Assembly (NCBI GenBank): GCA_022570795.1 | Contig: JAKUDP010000004.1 | Span: forward strand, 310,001-374,000 | Direction: 5' to 3' | DNA length: 64,000 bases | Source of the DNA: Sphaerulina vaccinii | Lineage: Eukaryota > Ascomycota > Dothideomycetes > Mycosphaerellales > Mycosphaerellaceae | Part shown: positions 1 through 10,988 of the stretch, in pieces | How positions within the stretch are numbered: the stretch's first letter is position 1 | Layout: each line of letters opens with the position of its first letter | Program-made: the position numbers and the translations under genes | The notes under the pieces: generated by a model | Databases searched by the model: none | The model's input: only the letters and a program-made list of their open reading frames with translations | What the model was told of the DNA's origin: nothing

Positions 1-2188
1 CGAGCACCATAACGAGCGTACATGGACTGGTAATACTCGGTGACCTCGCGAGAGTAGCGGGAAGTGGTGACAACGACCTTTGCGCCACCACTGACAAGTC
101 CTTGGAGGACCTCTGCACCGATGGAGCCAGCTCCAGCACCAGTCATGAGCACGTTCTTGTTCTGGAATGTCACACCAGCCTTGGCAGCTTGCTCGAGGCC
201 TTCAAGGTAGACACCTGTGAGCTTCTTGCTGTACTCCCATCCATGCTCTTCCTTGCGCTTCAAGTGCAGGAATGGCACAGTTTCGATCTTGCCCTGCTTG
301 CTTGGGTTGATGGCACCATTCAAGCGACTGTTGCGGCCCTTCTTGATGTGACCATTAGTCTTGCCATTCTCGCTGGGCATGATCTGTCCCTCGTTCATCG
401 ACAGCGATCGCACAATGTTGCTGTATAGCTGCTTGATCTCGAGCTGCGACGATTTAGAAAGCTTGTGTTGCTGCTTGATCAAGCGGTAGACACGCTGCAG
501 GTCGTTCTGAACCTTAGTTCGATTTCCATACTCTGAGATCTTGCCTCCAGACGCCATCTCCTGAACGTAGTGCTCGAGCTTGCGAACGCTTCCACGAGGA
601 ACTTCGGCATAATTCATGTCACCGCGTGGACTGATCTCGAGATGTGGTGCAGTGGGAACACCGACGTCCTTGTAGACAGGTGCCTCGCCAATAACGTCAC
701 GGCAGTTGTCGATGAGTTGCTCTCCAAGCTCTTTCGCCAGTTGGTATGTTTCGCCGCGTTCGGTCGGGCAGTGATCGATGTGGTACTGCATGAATTCGAG
801 GAGTGAGGGATTCGATCGGTTCATGATGAGAATACATCTCGAGACGATTTCGCGATCTACGGCAGTCAGGCGACCAAAGATGATGTCGTAGTACATCTTC
901 AGAGCATCCTGTCGTGCCCAATTCCACGAAGAGTCGTAGACACGAGCCTTGAGAGGGCTGAAGCTGGGCTCGATACCAGCGGCGTAGAACTCGCCATGTT
1001 CTGTGTTCCACAGATCGAGTTGTGCCTGAAGAGCCGTCTCGTTCTGCTTGGTGACCAGTGCTGCCTTGTCGCCGGCGCGGAGATCCATCTTCAGGTAGCG
1101 TGCGAATAGCTCAAGCTGTTGCTTGAAAAGTGCCCGCTGGTCCTTCGTGAGAGCATCAATGGCTGCTGGATCCATCATCATACCGCCACCTCCCCCACCA
1201 GCATCTCCTCCTGCTGGAGCTGTGGCCAGACTGATCCCAGCCTGTGTCGCGTATTTGTTGGCAAGATCGTCCAGCCATGCCTTTGCATCATTTTCTGATC
1301 CGAGACGTGCTGCAGGTTCTGATGTAAGACCCAGTATAAGCACTCCGTCCTGTCGTCCAGAGCCTAGACCCCATCTCATCTCCAAGTGCTTACGCACGGC
1401 TGTGATGTTGAAGCCTCCAGGCATCTTCGAGGAGACCATGCGGGCGATGAGAGACGAGGACTGCTTGCCAAGCTGACCATTGAAGGTTGCCTGCATAGCA
1501 GCTCCCAGTTCGTCCAGAGGTGTGTCTTCCGGCTTTTCTGGAGTTGAGCCGAATTCCTTACCAAGATCACCAAGGATTTCGTTTTGAAGTGTGGATTTGC
1601 CTAAGGTCATGTCAGCTGCTACGTCTGTCAGTTGTAATGCTATAGATGCTCACCTCCAACCAAATCCTTGATGGCCTTGCTCAATGGAATGTCCTGAAGT
1701 GGCTTCTTCAGCTTCTGAGCCACCAATGCGCGCAGAATATCGACTGCTCCCACTGGAGCATCTGCTACTGCCGCCGCAGGTCCGGCACCTGCTGCTGGTG
1801 GTGGAGGTGCTGCAGCCGCTGGAGCTGATGCTGCGGGAGCCGATGAAGATGCTGCAGGCGCACTGTCTCCACCAGATGGTGCTGGCGCAGCAGCCTCCTC
1901 TTCCACAGGGTCAACATCGTAGTAAATGTCTTTGGCGTCCTTGTTGTAGCACAGAATTTGTCTTTGGACAGACCTCGCTGCATCGTATGCTTCATACTTT
2001 GCTGCTAATGTCCGCTTGGCCATACCACCGAGAGTGTCTGCCGGCCCTATTTCCACGATCCGTTCTGTCTCCTTCTCGCCCAGAATGACATCTTGTGTCT
2101 CGATCCATCTCACTGGCGAGGCGAATTGGTATGCTAGAAGTTCGACCAGAAGCGTGTGAGCGAGGTCTTGCTCGACCTCGGGCCTCAT
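1..2188 (-). CDS. fas2: Fatty acid synthase subunit alpha, N-terminal part (partial, runs off the left edge)
   Basis: Fungal type-I FAS alpha subunit; with beta it forms the cytosolic alpha6beta6 complex making palmitoyl/stearoyl-CoA. ATG at 2188, exon 1 2188-1654, intron 1653-1601 (53 bp), exon 2 from 1600 to the edge. About 711 of a usual ~1,870 residues are present. The order seen is: N-terminal segment that completes the malonyl/palmitoyl transferase, an Ala/Pro-rich linker (about residues 105-145), the acyl carrier domain with the phosphopantetheine serine in LVGGKSTLQNEILGDL (S181), then the start of the ketoreductase NADPH site (GAGAGSIGAEVLQG). Ketosynthase and phosphopantetheinyl transferase would lie off the window. 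The intron falls in the Gly codon two residues before the pantetheine serine. The earlier in-frame TTG at 2221 is not used. Sequence resembles primary-metabolism FAS rather than polyketide-cluster FAS, which is an inference. Confidence 0.95.
1601..1653 (-). other. Intron in FAS alpha next to the pantetheine serine
   Basis: 53 bp, GTGAGC donor and CTTAG acceptor, with a GCTGAC branch-like motif. Removing it restores the conserved GGKSTLQNEIL acyl-carrier motif. Without splicing the frame reaches a stop just after GGEHL. Confidence 0.9.
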
Positions 2189-3394
2189 GGTTGCGGTGTT
2201 TCGTGTAGCAGAATTTGACAAGTATTAGGTACTATGCACAAAAGAGTGTATACATCAAATGGCCGCACGCGCCAGATCGATGTCCAGAAGTGGGAGTTGT
2301 GGGAGTTGTGTGAGTTGTGTTTGTTGTATTGGTGTAGATGTCGTGTGGTGGTAGAAACAGCTGCCAGAGATTTTCGGGCGCTGAGCTGCGATCTGGTGAT
2401 TCCTTTCCCTGTCGTCCGGATTTCTCTGAGCGATGAGGATGGGGATTCCTGCGATAAGGTGGTGTTGCTCGACCCGGTGTTATCCGCGAGCTCAACAGCG
2501 TTCCCCAATGGTTGATATGCGGGTGATGTATCAGGGCGGACCGTTGAACTGATGTTTCCTGCTGCAGAGGCGACAGCACGCGGGTTGAGTGAGCTTACCC
2601 CGGGTCTCCAGAGCGTGGCAGAAGTCTTGGACAGCGATGTGGCTGCAGCTTGACGTCGGCCTGTCCCTGGAAATGGCTCTTCGTTTATCCTCAACGCAGA
2701 AGTGAAGGCGAATGCTGCGGTGAACGAACACAGCAGATGTGCTCTTTCTCAGGTCGTCTACTTGACCCACACAGGCAGCACTGATACGAGAGAACAGCTG
2801 GCGCTCTTCGTGCCGATTTCACCTTGACCACAATTCTCAACCTCGAGTTTGATGCAGGTTGGCGTTAGCGTTGCGGGACGGCTCTATCTGCGCGATGATC
2901 CCTGTCAGATGATGTCTCAACGCCGGGTAAAGACCAAGAGCTCGTCGTTGGGTTCAATGCATATCGCAGAGTTTCAGCGCCTCCATTGGAAAGAGCAATT
3001 GCGTCTGACACGTCCTCAGACTCACTTCTCCTCATACACCATCTCTTGTTCGACTTCCACTGAGCGTTTCATCGTTGTTTGCAAGGCGTCTTCCACTCGA
3101 CCGCCGCATACCCATACCCGCGGCATCCTTGCCCGCTGTCTGAGCTTTTCCGTAGCTCGTTGTCAAAAAACCAAACAGCTGTCGAATGAGATTTTAGGCA
3201 TTCACTTGCCATAAACGAGAACGACGTGAGTGCTCCATCTCTCTGCCATTGCAATCTGCCGCAAAGGCAACAATATCCGCCTTTGAAGATTCCACGTACA
3301 CCACAAGAAATCAGAAAGGCGGCCTGGAGAAGAGCAGCATTTGAGCACACGACCGACCCACCGAGCTCGAATCAAGGATGCTGCAATCGCAAAC
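2189..3394. promoter_or_regulatory. Shared divergent promoter region of the FAS alpha and beta genes
   Basis: About 1.2 kb between the two head-to-head FAS start codons. No convincing gene lies in it. The short frames here start at non-ATG codons or lack recognisable features. It contains a GT-rich imperfect repeat at about 2284-2330. The shared arrangement fits co-ordinated expression of two subunits needed in equal amounts. No specific factor site was identified with confidence. Confidence 0.6.
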
Positions 3395-6300
3395 ATGAGC
3401 ACTCCAGCGCAAGAACTAACGGATCCATTCGTGCAGTTCAATCAGGCGGAATCGCCAACAGCAACTTCTTCCACCACCCGCCGCCGATCCAAGATGTATG
3501 GCAGCGGCTCTCAGACGGGCGTCTCTACACCACGCTCGCAAGCTGTATCACGACCGCTCACACTGAGCCACGGCTCTCTCGAGTACACATTCCTAATACC
3601 AACCGCACTGCACTTCAACGCAACGCAGCTCAAGGACCAGTTCCTAGCAACCCTACCGGAGGCTACTGAGGAGCTTGCGCAAGACGATGAGCCTTCATCA
3701 GTGACTGAGCTTGTAGCTCGGTACATTGGCTTTGTTGCGAAGGAGGTCGATGAAGGCGATGATCCAGAGCTCTTCACTGAGGTCCTTAAGCTGGTCCTGA
3801 CAGAATTCGAGCGCACGTTTCTCCGTGGCAATGAGGTTCACGCTATTGCCTCACATCTACCCGGCATCTACGAGAAAAAGCTCGCCACAGTCCATGCATA
3901 CTATGCTGCACGATCTGCGATCAGCAGACCGATCAGAGCACACGAGTCCGCGCTTCTGAGAGAGGCTGCAGACGAGAATGCGTACATTTACGCTGTGTTC
4001 GGAGGACAGGGCAACATTGAGGAATACTTCGACGAGCTTCGGGAGATCTACAACACCTATCCATCGCTTGTCCGGGACTTTTTGAACGTGGCTGCACAAC
4101 ATTTGCAATTCCTGTCAAGGGACGAGCGAGCTTTCAAGAGCTATGCAAAGGGCCTGGATATCATGCGATGGCTGGATAATAATGACTCTCAACCGGACAC
4201 AGAGTACTTGGTTTCCGCGCCTGTCAGTTTCCCACTGATCGGTCTCACACAACTTGCACACTATGTGGTCACCTGCAGAGTACTCGGCACGCATCCTGGC
4301 CACGTTCGAGATCGGTTCTCTGGCGCGACTGGCCACTCGCAGGGTGTTGTTACTGCAGCCGCAATCGCAGCCTCTTCGAACTGGGAAAGTTTTGACAAGC
4401 AGGCTCGCAATGCTCTCACCATTCTCTTCTGGATTGGTGCCCGCAGTCAACAAGCCTATCCCAGAACGTCACTTGCACCAAATGTGCTGCAAGACTCTAT
4501 TGACGCTGGCGAAGGTTCGCCTACACCTATGTTGACAGTCCGAGATCTATCCCGTGAGACTGTTGAGAAGCTCATCAAGCAAACGAATGAGCATCTGCCG
4601 GAGGACAGACACATTGGCATCTCGCTGGTGAACAGTGCCCGAAATTTCGTTGTCACGGGTCCTCCAATGTCACTCTATGGTCTCAATTTGCAGCTCCGCA
4701 AGATCAAGGCGCCCACTGGACTCGAGCAGGCTCGCATACCCTTCACCGAGCGCAAGGTGCGATTCGTGAACCGCTTCCTGCCGATCACCGCACCTTTCCA
4801 CAGCCCATACCTCGTAGGAGCTATGAAGCACCTCGAGACCGACCTCGCAGATATCAAGATCGAAGCCTCTGAGCTCGGCATTCCAGTCTTCGACACATAC
4901 ACTGGCGCCGATCTTCGGGAGGAGAAGAAGGGTCAAAGCATCACACCAGCATTGATCAAGATGATCTGCCAAGATCAGGTACTATGGGAGAAGGCTACAG
5001 TAATGCCTAATGCTACACATATCCTCGACTTCGGTCCTGGTGGCATTTCCGGACTTGGTGTTCTTACGAATCGCAACAAGGATGGAACCGGTGTGCGTGT
5101 GATCCTCGCAGGCACAATGGATGGCACGAATCCAGAAGTTGGCTACAAGCCCGAGATTTTTGACCGCGATGCTGAGCACGCCGTGAAGTACGCGGTGGAC
5201 TGGGTGAAAGAGTTCGGACCAAAGCTTGTGAAGACATCTGCAGGGCAGACATTCGTGGACACCAAGATGAGTCGCATGCTCGGCCTACCGCCGGTCATGG
5301 TGGCGGGCATGACGCCCTGCACGGTGCCTACCGACTTCGTTGTGGCAACAATGCGCGCTGGCTACGAAATCGAGCTTGCTGGTGGAGGATACTACAACGA
5401 TAAGAGCATGACCGAGGCCATTGCAAGAATTGAGAAGGAGATTCCTGCTGGACGTGGTATTACGATCAACTTGATCTACATCAATCCCCGAGCCATGGGC
5501 TGGCAAATTCCAATGATTGGAAGACTACGAGCTGAAGGTGTGCCGATCGAAGGTCTGACTATTGGCGCTGGTGTCCCATCTGTGGAGGTGGCCAACGAGT
5601 ACATTCAGACTCTCGGCATCAAGCACATCAGCTTCAAGCCAGGGTCTTCCGAAGCCATCCAGGCTGTCATCAACATTGCGAAGGCCAACCCAGGCTTCCC
5701 AGTGATGATGCAGTGGACTGGTGGTCGTGGTGGTGGTCATCACTCGTTCGAGGACTTCCACCAGCCGATCCTGTCCATGTACACCAGGATCAGACGATGC
5801 GAGAACCTTGTGCTCATCGCTGGGTCTGGCTTTGGTGGTGCCGAGGACACATATCCATACCTCACTGGTCAATGGGCGAAGAAATTTGGCTACCCACCCA
5901 TGCCATTCGATGGTGTCCTTTTTGGCAGTCGTGTCATGGTTGCCAAGGAGGCTTTCACTTCGCCTGCTGCCAAACAGGCCATTGTGGATGCTCCAGGTCT
6001 TGAAGATCACGAGTGGGAGAAGACATACAAGGGTGCTGCTGGAGGTGTCATCACCGTTCGCTCGGAAATGGGCGAGCCTATCCACAAGCTTGCCACTCGT
6101 GGTGTGCTCTTCTGGGCGGAGATGGACCAGAAGATATTCGCGCTGGACAAGGCCAAGCGCATTCCTGAGTTGAAGAAGCACCGCGACTACATTATCCAAA
6201 AGCTCAACGATGACTTCCAGAAGCCATGGTTTGGCCGTAACAAGGCTGGCGAGTGTGTTGATCTTGAGGACATGACATATGGTGAGGTCCTGCGCCGTAT

Positions 6301-9300
6301 GGTGGACCTCATGTACATCAAGCACCAAAAGCGATGGATTGACAAGTCACTAACCCGCCTTACTGGCGACTTCATTCGCCGCATCGAGGAACGCTTCGCG
6401 AAAGCCAACGGATCTGGATCGATCATTCAGAACTACACCGAACTCGAAGACCCCTTTGGCACTGTCACCAAAGTTCTCGAGAGCTACCCTGAAGCTGATG
6501 TGCAGCTCATCAACGCTCAAGATGTACAGCATTTCCTGCTCCTCTGTCAGCGCCGTGGACAGAAGCCAGTGCCTTTCGTTCCTTGCTTGGACGAAACTTT
6601 CGAGTTCTTCTTCAAGAAGGATTCACTGTGGCAATCAGAAGATCTCGAGGCCGTTGTCGACCAAGATGTTGGCCGAGTTGCCATTCTGCAGGGACCAATG
6701 GCTGTCAAGTACTCCACGATTGTAGACGAGCCTATCAAGGACATTCTGGACGGCGTGCACGAAGGGCACATCAAGTTCTTGACACGCGATCTATACGGCG
6801 ATGATGTTAAAAAGATCCCGCAGATTGAGTACTTCGGTGGCAAGCTCATTGAAGCCAGTGATGCGATCAACAACCACGAAGGTCTCACGGTCAACGAGAC
6901 AGAGCACAAGATCCTCTACCGATTGTCTGTTGTCTCGGGCGTCGCTCTGCCTCCAGTCGAGAACTGGATCCAGCTGTTGGCTGGCCGTGCACACACCTGG
7001 CGCCACGCCTTCTTCACTGCCGATGTCTTTGTTCAGGGTCAAAGATATCAGACGAACCCTACACAACGCATGTTCGCGCCCACTCCAGGCATGGTCGTTG
7101 AGATTCAATATCCTAATGACCCTAAGAAGACCGTCATCACTGTCAAGGAGCCATCACATGGGACTGAGTATGTCCAGACCATCCACGTTGCCCGGGACAC
7201 CAATGGAGAGATCACTGTCAGCATGATCGAGGGCCGCACTGCAACTGGCAACCCTGTCGCACTGCCACTCCGCTTCACATACCATCCAGAGACTGGTTAC
7301 GCACCCATCAGAGAAGTCATGGATGCCCGAAACGATCGCATCAAGGAGTTCTACTACAAGATCTGGTTTGGACACGAGGCGTGCCCATTCGACGTGGATG
7401 TCACATCTCGATTCGATGGAGGCCGCGCTACTGTCACGAGCGAGGCTATCAATGACTTCGTGCACGCTGTGGGCAACACTGGCGAGGCGTTCGTCGACCG
7501 TCCTGGCAAAGAGGTTTTCGCTCCAATGGACTTCGCTATCGTTGTTGGCTGGAAAGCCATCACGAAGCCAATCTTCCCACGAACGATTGATGGTGACTTG
7601 CTCAAGCTTGTACACTTGTCAAACGGCTTCCGCATGATCCCTGGCGCTGCTCCACTCAAGAAGGGCGATGTGCTTGACACCACTGCTCAGGTGAATGCAG
7701 TCATCAACCAAGCTTCCGGCAAGATGGTCGAAGTCTGCGGCACAATCACACGTGATGGTAAGCCAGTCATGGAAGTTACCAGCCAGTTCCTCTACCGTGG
7801 CAACTACACGGACTACGAGAACACGTTCCAACGCAAGGTGGAGACACCAATGCAGGTACATCTTGGATCTACCAAGGACGTTGCAGTCCTGCAGTCGAAG
7901 GAGTGGTTCAAGATTGAGAACGAAGATGTCGATCTCCTCAACCAGACCCTCATCTTCAGATTGAACAGCATCTTACGATACAAGAACCAGACTGTGTTCT
8001 CTTCAGTCCAGACAGAAGGCACAGTTGAGCTCGAGCTGCCTTCGAAGGAGATCATCACTGTCGCATCTGTCGAGTACGAGGCTGGCACTTCCTACGGCAA
8101 CCCAGTCTTGGACTACTTGACGCGCAATGGTTCAGCTCTCGATCAGCCTGTCAACTTCGAGAACCCCATCCCACTCAGCGGCAAGTCTCCTCTGGTGCTC
8201 AAGGCACCCTCGTCCAACGAGACGTATGCTCGCGTATCTGGCGACTACAATCCGATTCACGTATCGCGTGTCTTCTCGCAGTACGCTGGTCTGCCTGGCA
8301 CGATCACTCACGGCATGTACTCGAGTGCTGCTGTCAGGTCTCTTGTGGAGACCTGGGCTGCCGAGAACAATGTCGGTCGCGTACGCAGCTTCCACGCCTC
8401 GCTGGTCGGCATGGTACTACCTGATGATACGATCGAGGTCAAGCTCCAGCACGTGGGCATGGTAGCAGGTCGCAAGATTATCAAGATCGAGGCACAGAAG
8501 GCCGAAACGGAAGACAAGGTTCTTCTTGCCGAGGCAGAGGTTGAGCAACCTGTATCAGCATATGTCTTCACTGGTCAAGGTTCGCAAGAACAGGGCATGG
8601 GTATGGATCTCTACGGTTCGAGCGAGGTCGCCAAGGAAGTCTGGGATCGTGCCGACAAGCACTTCATGGATAACTACGGTTTCGCCATTACCAACATTGT
8701 CAAGAACAACCCCAAGGAGCTCACTATTCACTTTGGTGGCGCACGCGGCAAGGCTATTCGCAAGAACTACATTGACATGACGTTCGAGACTGTTGGTGCA
8801 GATGGTTCAATCAAGTCTGAGAAGATCTTCAAGGAGATCGACGATACTACCACTTCATACACATACCGATCGCCCACTGGTCTGCTGTCTGCAACACAGT
8901 TCACTCAGCCTGCCTTGACGCTCATGGAGAAGGCCTCTTTCGAAGACATGCTGTCGAAGGGACTTGTTCAGCGTGACAGCAGCTTTGCCGGTCACTCGCT
9001 CGGAGAGTACAGTGCCCTTGCTGCTTTGGCTGAGGTCATGCCAATCGAGTCACTGGTGTCTGTCGTCTTCTACCGTGGTCTTACCATGCAGGTCGCCGTC
9101 GAGCGTGACGAAGCTGGCCGATCCAACTACTCCATGTGCGCCGTCAACCCTTCACGCATCAGCAAGACCTTCAACGAGCAAGCATTGCAGTACGTGGTTG
9201 AGAACATCTCTCTCACTACTGACTGGCTGCTTGAGATTGTCAACCTCAACGTGCAGAACCAGCAGTACGTCTGTGCTGGCGACCTGCGCGCTCTGGACAC

Positions 9301-9784
9301 CCTCACTGGCGTCCTGAACTACCTTAAGGCACAGAAGATCGACATTCAAGAGCTGATGCAGTCTATGAGCCTCGAAGAGGTCAAGGCTCATCTGGTCGAG
9401 ATCATCCAGGGCTGTGCTAAGCAGACTGAGGCTAAGCCTAAGCCTCTTGATCTGCAGAGAGGATTCGCCACCATTCCTCTCAAGGGTATCGACGTGCCCT
9501 TCCACTCAACCTTCTTGCGCTCTGGTGTCAAGCCATTCCGATCCTTCTTGCTCAAGAAGATCCACAAGACTTCCATCGACCCAAGCAAGCTTGTTGGCAA
9601 ATACATTCCAAACGTCACTGCCAAGCCATTTGAGCTCACAAAGGAGTACTTCCAAGACGTGTACGACCTCACCAAGTCTCCGCGTATTGGCAACATCCTT
9701 GACAACTGGGAGAAGTACGAGAGTGATGAACCACACCTTCAGCGACCGAGAGCAGGTTCCGTTGCAGTGCCTAATGAGGTCTAG
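3395..9784 (+). CDS. fas1: Fatty acid synthase subunit beta
   Basis: Beta subunit of the cytosolic fungal FAS. One uninterrupted frame of 2,129 residues from the ATG at 3395; the family is usually about 2,080-2,100. Domain order as read: acetyltransferase with active-site motif GHSQG (S315), FMN enoyl reductase (GGRGGGHHSFEDFH region), a double hot-dog dehydratase region (SGDYNPIHV near 8,240), then malonyl/palmitoyl transferase with GHSLGEYSAL (S1868). The conserved family start corresponds to the in-frame ATG at 3494 (MYGSGSQTGVSTPRS), so the 3395 start adds 33 Ser/Thr/Arg-rich residues and either may be used. A TTG 18 codons further upstream was rejected. Its partner lies upstream on the other strand. 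Long antisense frames across it are codon-bias shadows. Confidence 0.97.
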   Translation: MSTPAQELTDPFVQFNQAESPTATSSTTRRRSKMYGSGSQTGVSTPRSQAVSRPLTLSHGSLEYTFLIPTALHFNATQLKDQFLATLPEATEELAQDDEPSSVTELVARYIGFVAKEVDEGDDPELFTEVLKLVLTEFERTFLRGNEVHAIASHLPGIYEKKLATVHAYYAARSAISRPIRAHESALLREAADENAYIYAVFGGQGNIEEYFDELREIYNTYPSLVRDFLNVAAQHLQFLSRDERAFKSYAKGLDIMRWLDNNDSQPDTEYLVSAPVSFPLIGLTQLAHYVVTCRVLGTHPGHVRDRFSGATGHSQGVVTAAAIAASSNWESFDKQARNALTILFWIGARSQQAYPRTSLAPNVLQDSIDAGEGSPTPMLTVRDLSRETVEKLIKQTNEHLPEDRHIGISLVNSARNFVVTGPPMSLYGLNLQLRKIKAPTGLEQARIPFTERKVRFVNRFLPITAPFHSPYLVGAMKHLETDLADIKIEASELGIPVFDTYTGADLREEKKGQSITPALIKMICQDQVLWEKATVMPNATHILDFGPGGISGLGVLTNRNKDGTGVRVILAGTMDGTNPEVGYKPEIFDRDAEHAVKYAVDWVKEFGPKLVKTSAGQTFVDTKMSRMLGLPPVMVAGMTPCTVPTDFVVATMRAGYEIELAGGGYYNDKSMTEAIARIEKEIPAGRGITINLIYINPRAMGWQIPMIGRLRAEGVPIEGLTIGAGVPSVEVANEYIQTLGIKHISFKPGSSEAIQAVINIAKANPGFPVMMQWTGGRGGGHHSFEDFHQPILSMYTRIRRCENLVLIAGSGFGGAEDTYPYLTGQWAKKFGYPPMPFDGVLFGSRVMVAKEAFTSPAAKQAIVDAPGLEDHEWEKTYKGAAGGVITVRSEMGEPIHKLATRGVLFWAEMDQKIFALDKAKRIPELKKHRDYIIQKLNDDFQKPWFGRNKAGECVDLEDMTYGEVLRRMVDLMYIKHQKRWIDKSLTRLTGDFIRRIEERFAKANGSGSIIQNYTELEDPFGTVTKVLESYPEADVQLINAQDVQHFLLLCQRRGQKPVPFVPCLDETFEFFFKKDSLWQSEDLEAVVDQDVGRVAILQGPMAVKYSTIVDEPIKDILDGVHEGHIKFLTRDLYGDDVKKIPQIEYFGGKLIEASDAINNHEGLTVNETEHKILYRLSVVSGVALPPVENWIQLLAGRAHTWRHAFFTADVFVQGQRYQTNPTQRMFAPTPGMVVEIQYPNDPKKTVITVKEPSHGTEYVQTIHVARDTNGEITVSMIEGRTATGNPVALPLRFTYHPETGYAPIREVMDARNDRIKEFYYKIWFGHEACPFDVDVTSRFDGGRATVTSEAINDFVHAVGNTGEAFVDRPGKEVFAPMDFAIVVGWKAITKPIFPRTIDGDLLKLVHLSNGFRMIPGAAPLKKGDVLDTTAQVNAVINQASGKMVEVCGTITRDGKPVMEVTSQFLYRGNYTDYENTFQRKVETPMQVHLGSTKDVAVLQSKEWFKIENEDVDLLNQTLIFRLNSILRYKNQTVFSSVQTEGTVELELPSKEIITVASVEYEAGTSYGNPVLDYLTRNGSALDQPVNFENPIPLSGKSPLVLKAPSSNETYARVSGDYNPIHVSRVFSQYAGLPGTITHGMYSSAAVRSLVETWAAENNVGRVRSFHASLVGMVLPDDTIEVKLQHVGMVAGRKIIKIEAQKAETEDKVLLAEAEVEQPVSAYVFTGQGSQEQGMGMDLYGSSEVAKEVWDRADKHFMDNYGFAITNIVKNNPKELTIHFGGARGKAIRKNYIDMTFETVGADGSIKSEKIFKEIDDTTTSYTYRSPTGLLSATQFTQPALTLMEKASFEDMLSKGLVQRDSSFAGHSLGEYSALAALAEVMPIESLVSVVFYRGLTMQVAVERDEAGRSNYSMCAVNPSRISKTFNEQALQYVVENISLTTDWLLEIVNLNVQNQQYVCAGDLRALDTLTGVLNYLKAQKIDIQELMQSMSLEEVKAHLVEIIQGCAKQTEAKPKPLDLQRGFATIPLKGIDVPFHSTFLRSGVKPFRSFLLKKIHKTSIDPSKLVGKYIPNVTAKPFELTKEYFQDVYDLTKSPRIGNILDNWEKYESDEPHLQRPRAGSVAVPNEV

Positions 9785-10988
9785 GAGGCTGACTTAGCAG
9801 CTGAAAACGAGAATCCGGCTGTGGTCGTGAGTGCTGTTCTCAGGAAACTGTCGGCTGACCAGGCCGCTGAGGCGAAAGAGGAGAAAGGAGAATAGGAGTT
9901 TTGTGTTTCAGAGATGTTTGCATTGAGGCGCTAATGGCAGCGCTTTTTAAAATATGTGTATAAGAAGTTCGCAACAGTGCGATGTGAATAGATGATAATG
10001 GTATCAGTTCTACGTGTAACAGGCCTCTGTACAGGCCTCGCTTTTCTAGCCGATACCTCATGCTCTCTGCAACCTCTCTGACCACCAGGATACCAGAGGG
10101 ATAACCGTATCAGTGTCGCCACATGAGCCATCCGCAGAGAAGCTTGCTTCGCAGCTGCTTACATGTTCATATGCAAGATTTGAATGCTTCTTTGAACAGA
10201 CATATGCTAAGATTATACCACCTCTCCGACTTTCTTGCGGTCACCGCGGCATCAAGGTGCTCACCGTGTGAGTATCTCGAGAAATCGTTTTCGCAGAGAA
10301 GTGGTCACTGCGGCTGACATAGTGAATTCTTAGAGCTTTATTGAACCTCAAGTTCTCTGTAGCTCTTTGGCCTCCAAGCCACCATAAGTACAACCGTATC
10401 GGTTTTCGCAAGATGATCGTCCCGCAGAGATGTGGGTGTTGTAGCCGGCTGACATGGTTTGAATCAGAACCTCAAAAGTCAGCATTGTTAACATAACGGC
10501 GAAACACAATGTTCTCTACATGGGTCTCGAGTGCCGACCCAGGAGTGAAGTCTGGGTGTGGTAAAGCATGGCTAGGAGCAGAGCCATTCTCTAGCAATTG
10601 AGTACACCTCCGCTCTGTGGGTGTCTCTAACCACCACGGCATTGAGGTCGCAACCGTATGACATTCGCCAGGCGATCATCCTGCAGAGAGACTGGTACCG
10701 TGACCAGTCCTTCTCCGGCGACGAAGCGTCCGGCCATTGACTGGAATACTGGAGACGGCTTTGCGATAATGGAACGACTGCATCACAGTGAGTACCGCTC
10801 AAAGCGAAAGCTGCCAAGTGCTAGTGACTCACGAGATCTGCGAGCGAAGTGTTTGCTGAAGGGAAAAAGAAGAATCTACGCATCCGGCTTCCTGATCTTG
10901 AAGCCCGATTCATCGATTGTTGGAAGCGGGTGCGATTCTTGTCTCACGTGTCGACATGGTCGCCGGCGGGAACTTTTTGAAAGTCTAC
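9785..10988. repeat. Intergenic region with four degenerate repeat copies
   Basis: No gene recognised. Four diverged direct copies of a ~90 bp unit lie at about 10068-10140, 10222-10320, 10352-10450 and 10608-10710. Each has a CTCTGT/CTCTNACCACC-like left part, then usually AACCGTAT, then a GATCNTCCNGCAGAGA-like block. Copies 1, 3 and 4 keep AACCGTAT; copy 2 has ACCGTGTG. A TTTCAGAGATGTTTGC string at about 9907 and GCAGAGAAGCTTGCTTC at about 10133 resemble the 3' block of the introner-like introns elsewhere in the window. Confidence 0.5.

Noticed and set aside
2185..2694. 169-codon minus frame in the FAS divergent promoter
   Set aside because: It overlaps the FAS alpha start in another frame, is low-complexity (His/Asn/Ser) and shows no family match.
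5525..6328. 267-codon antisense frame inside FAS beta
   Set aside because: It lies wholly within a strongly conserved coding exon on the other strand and shows no family features; codon bias of the sense gene explains it.
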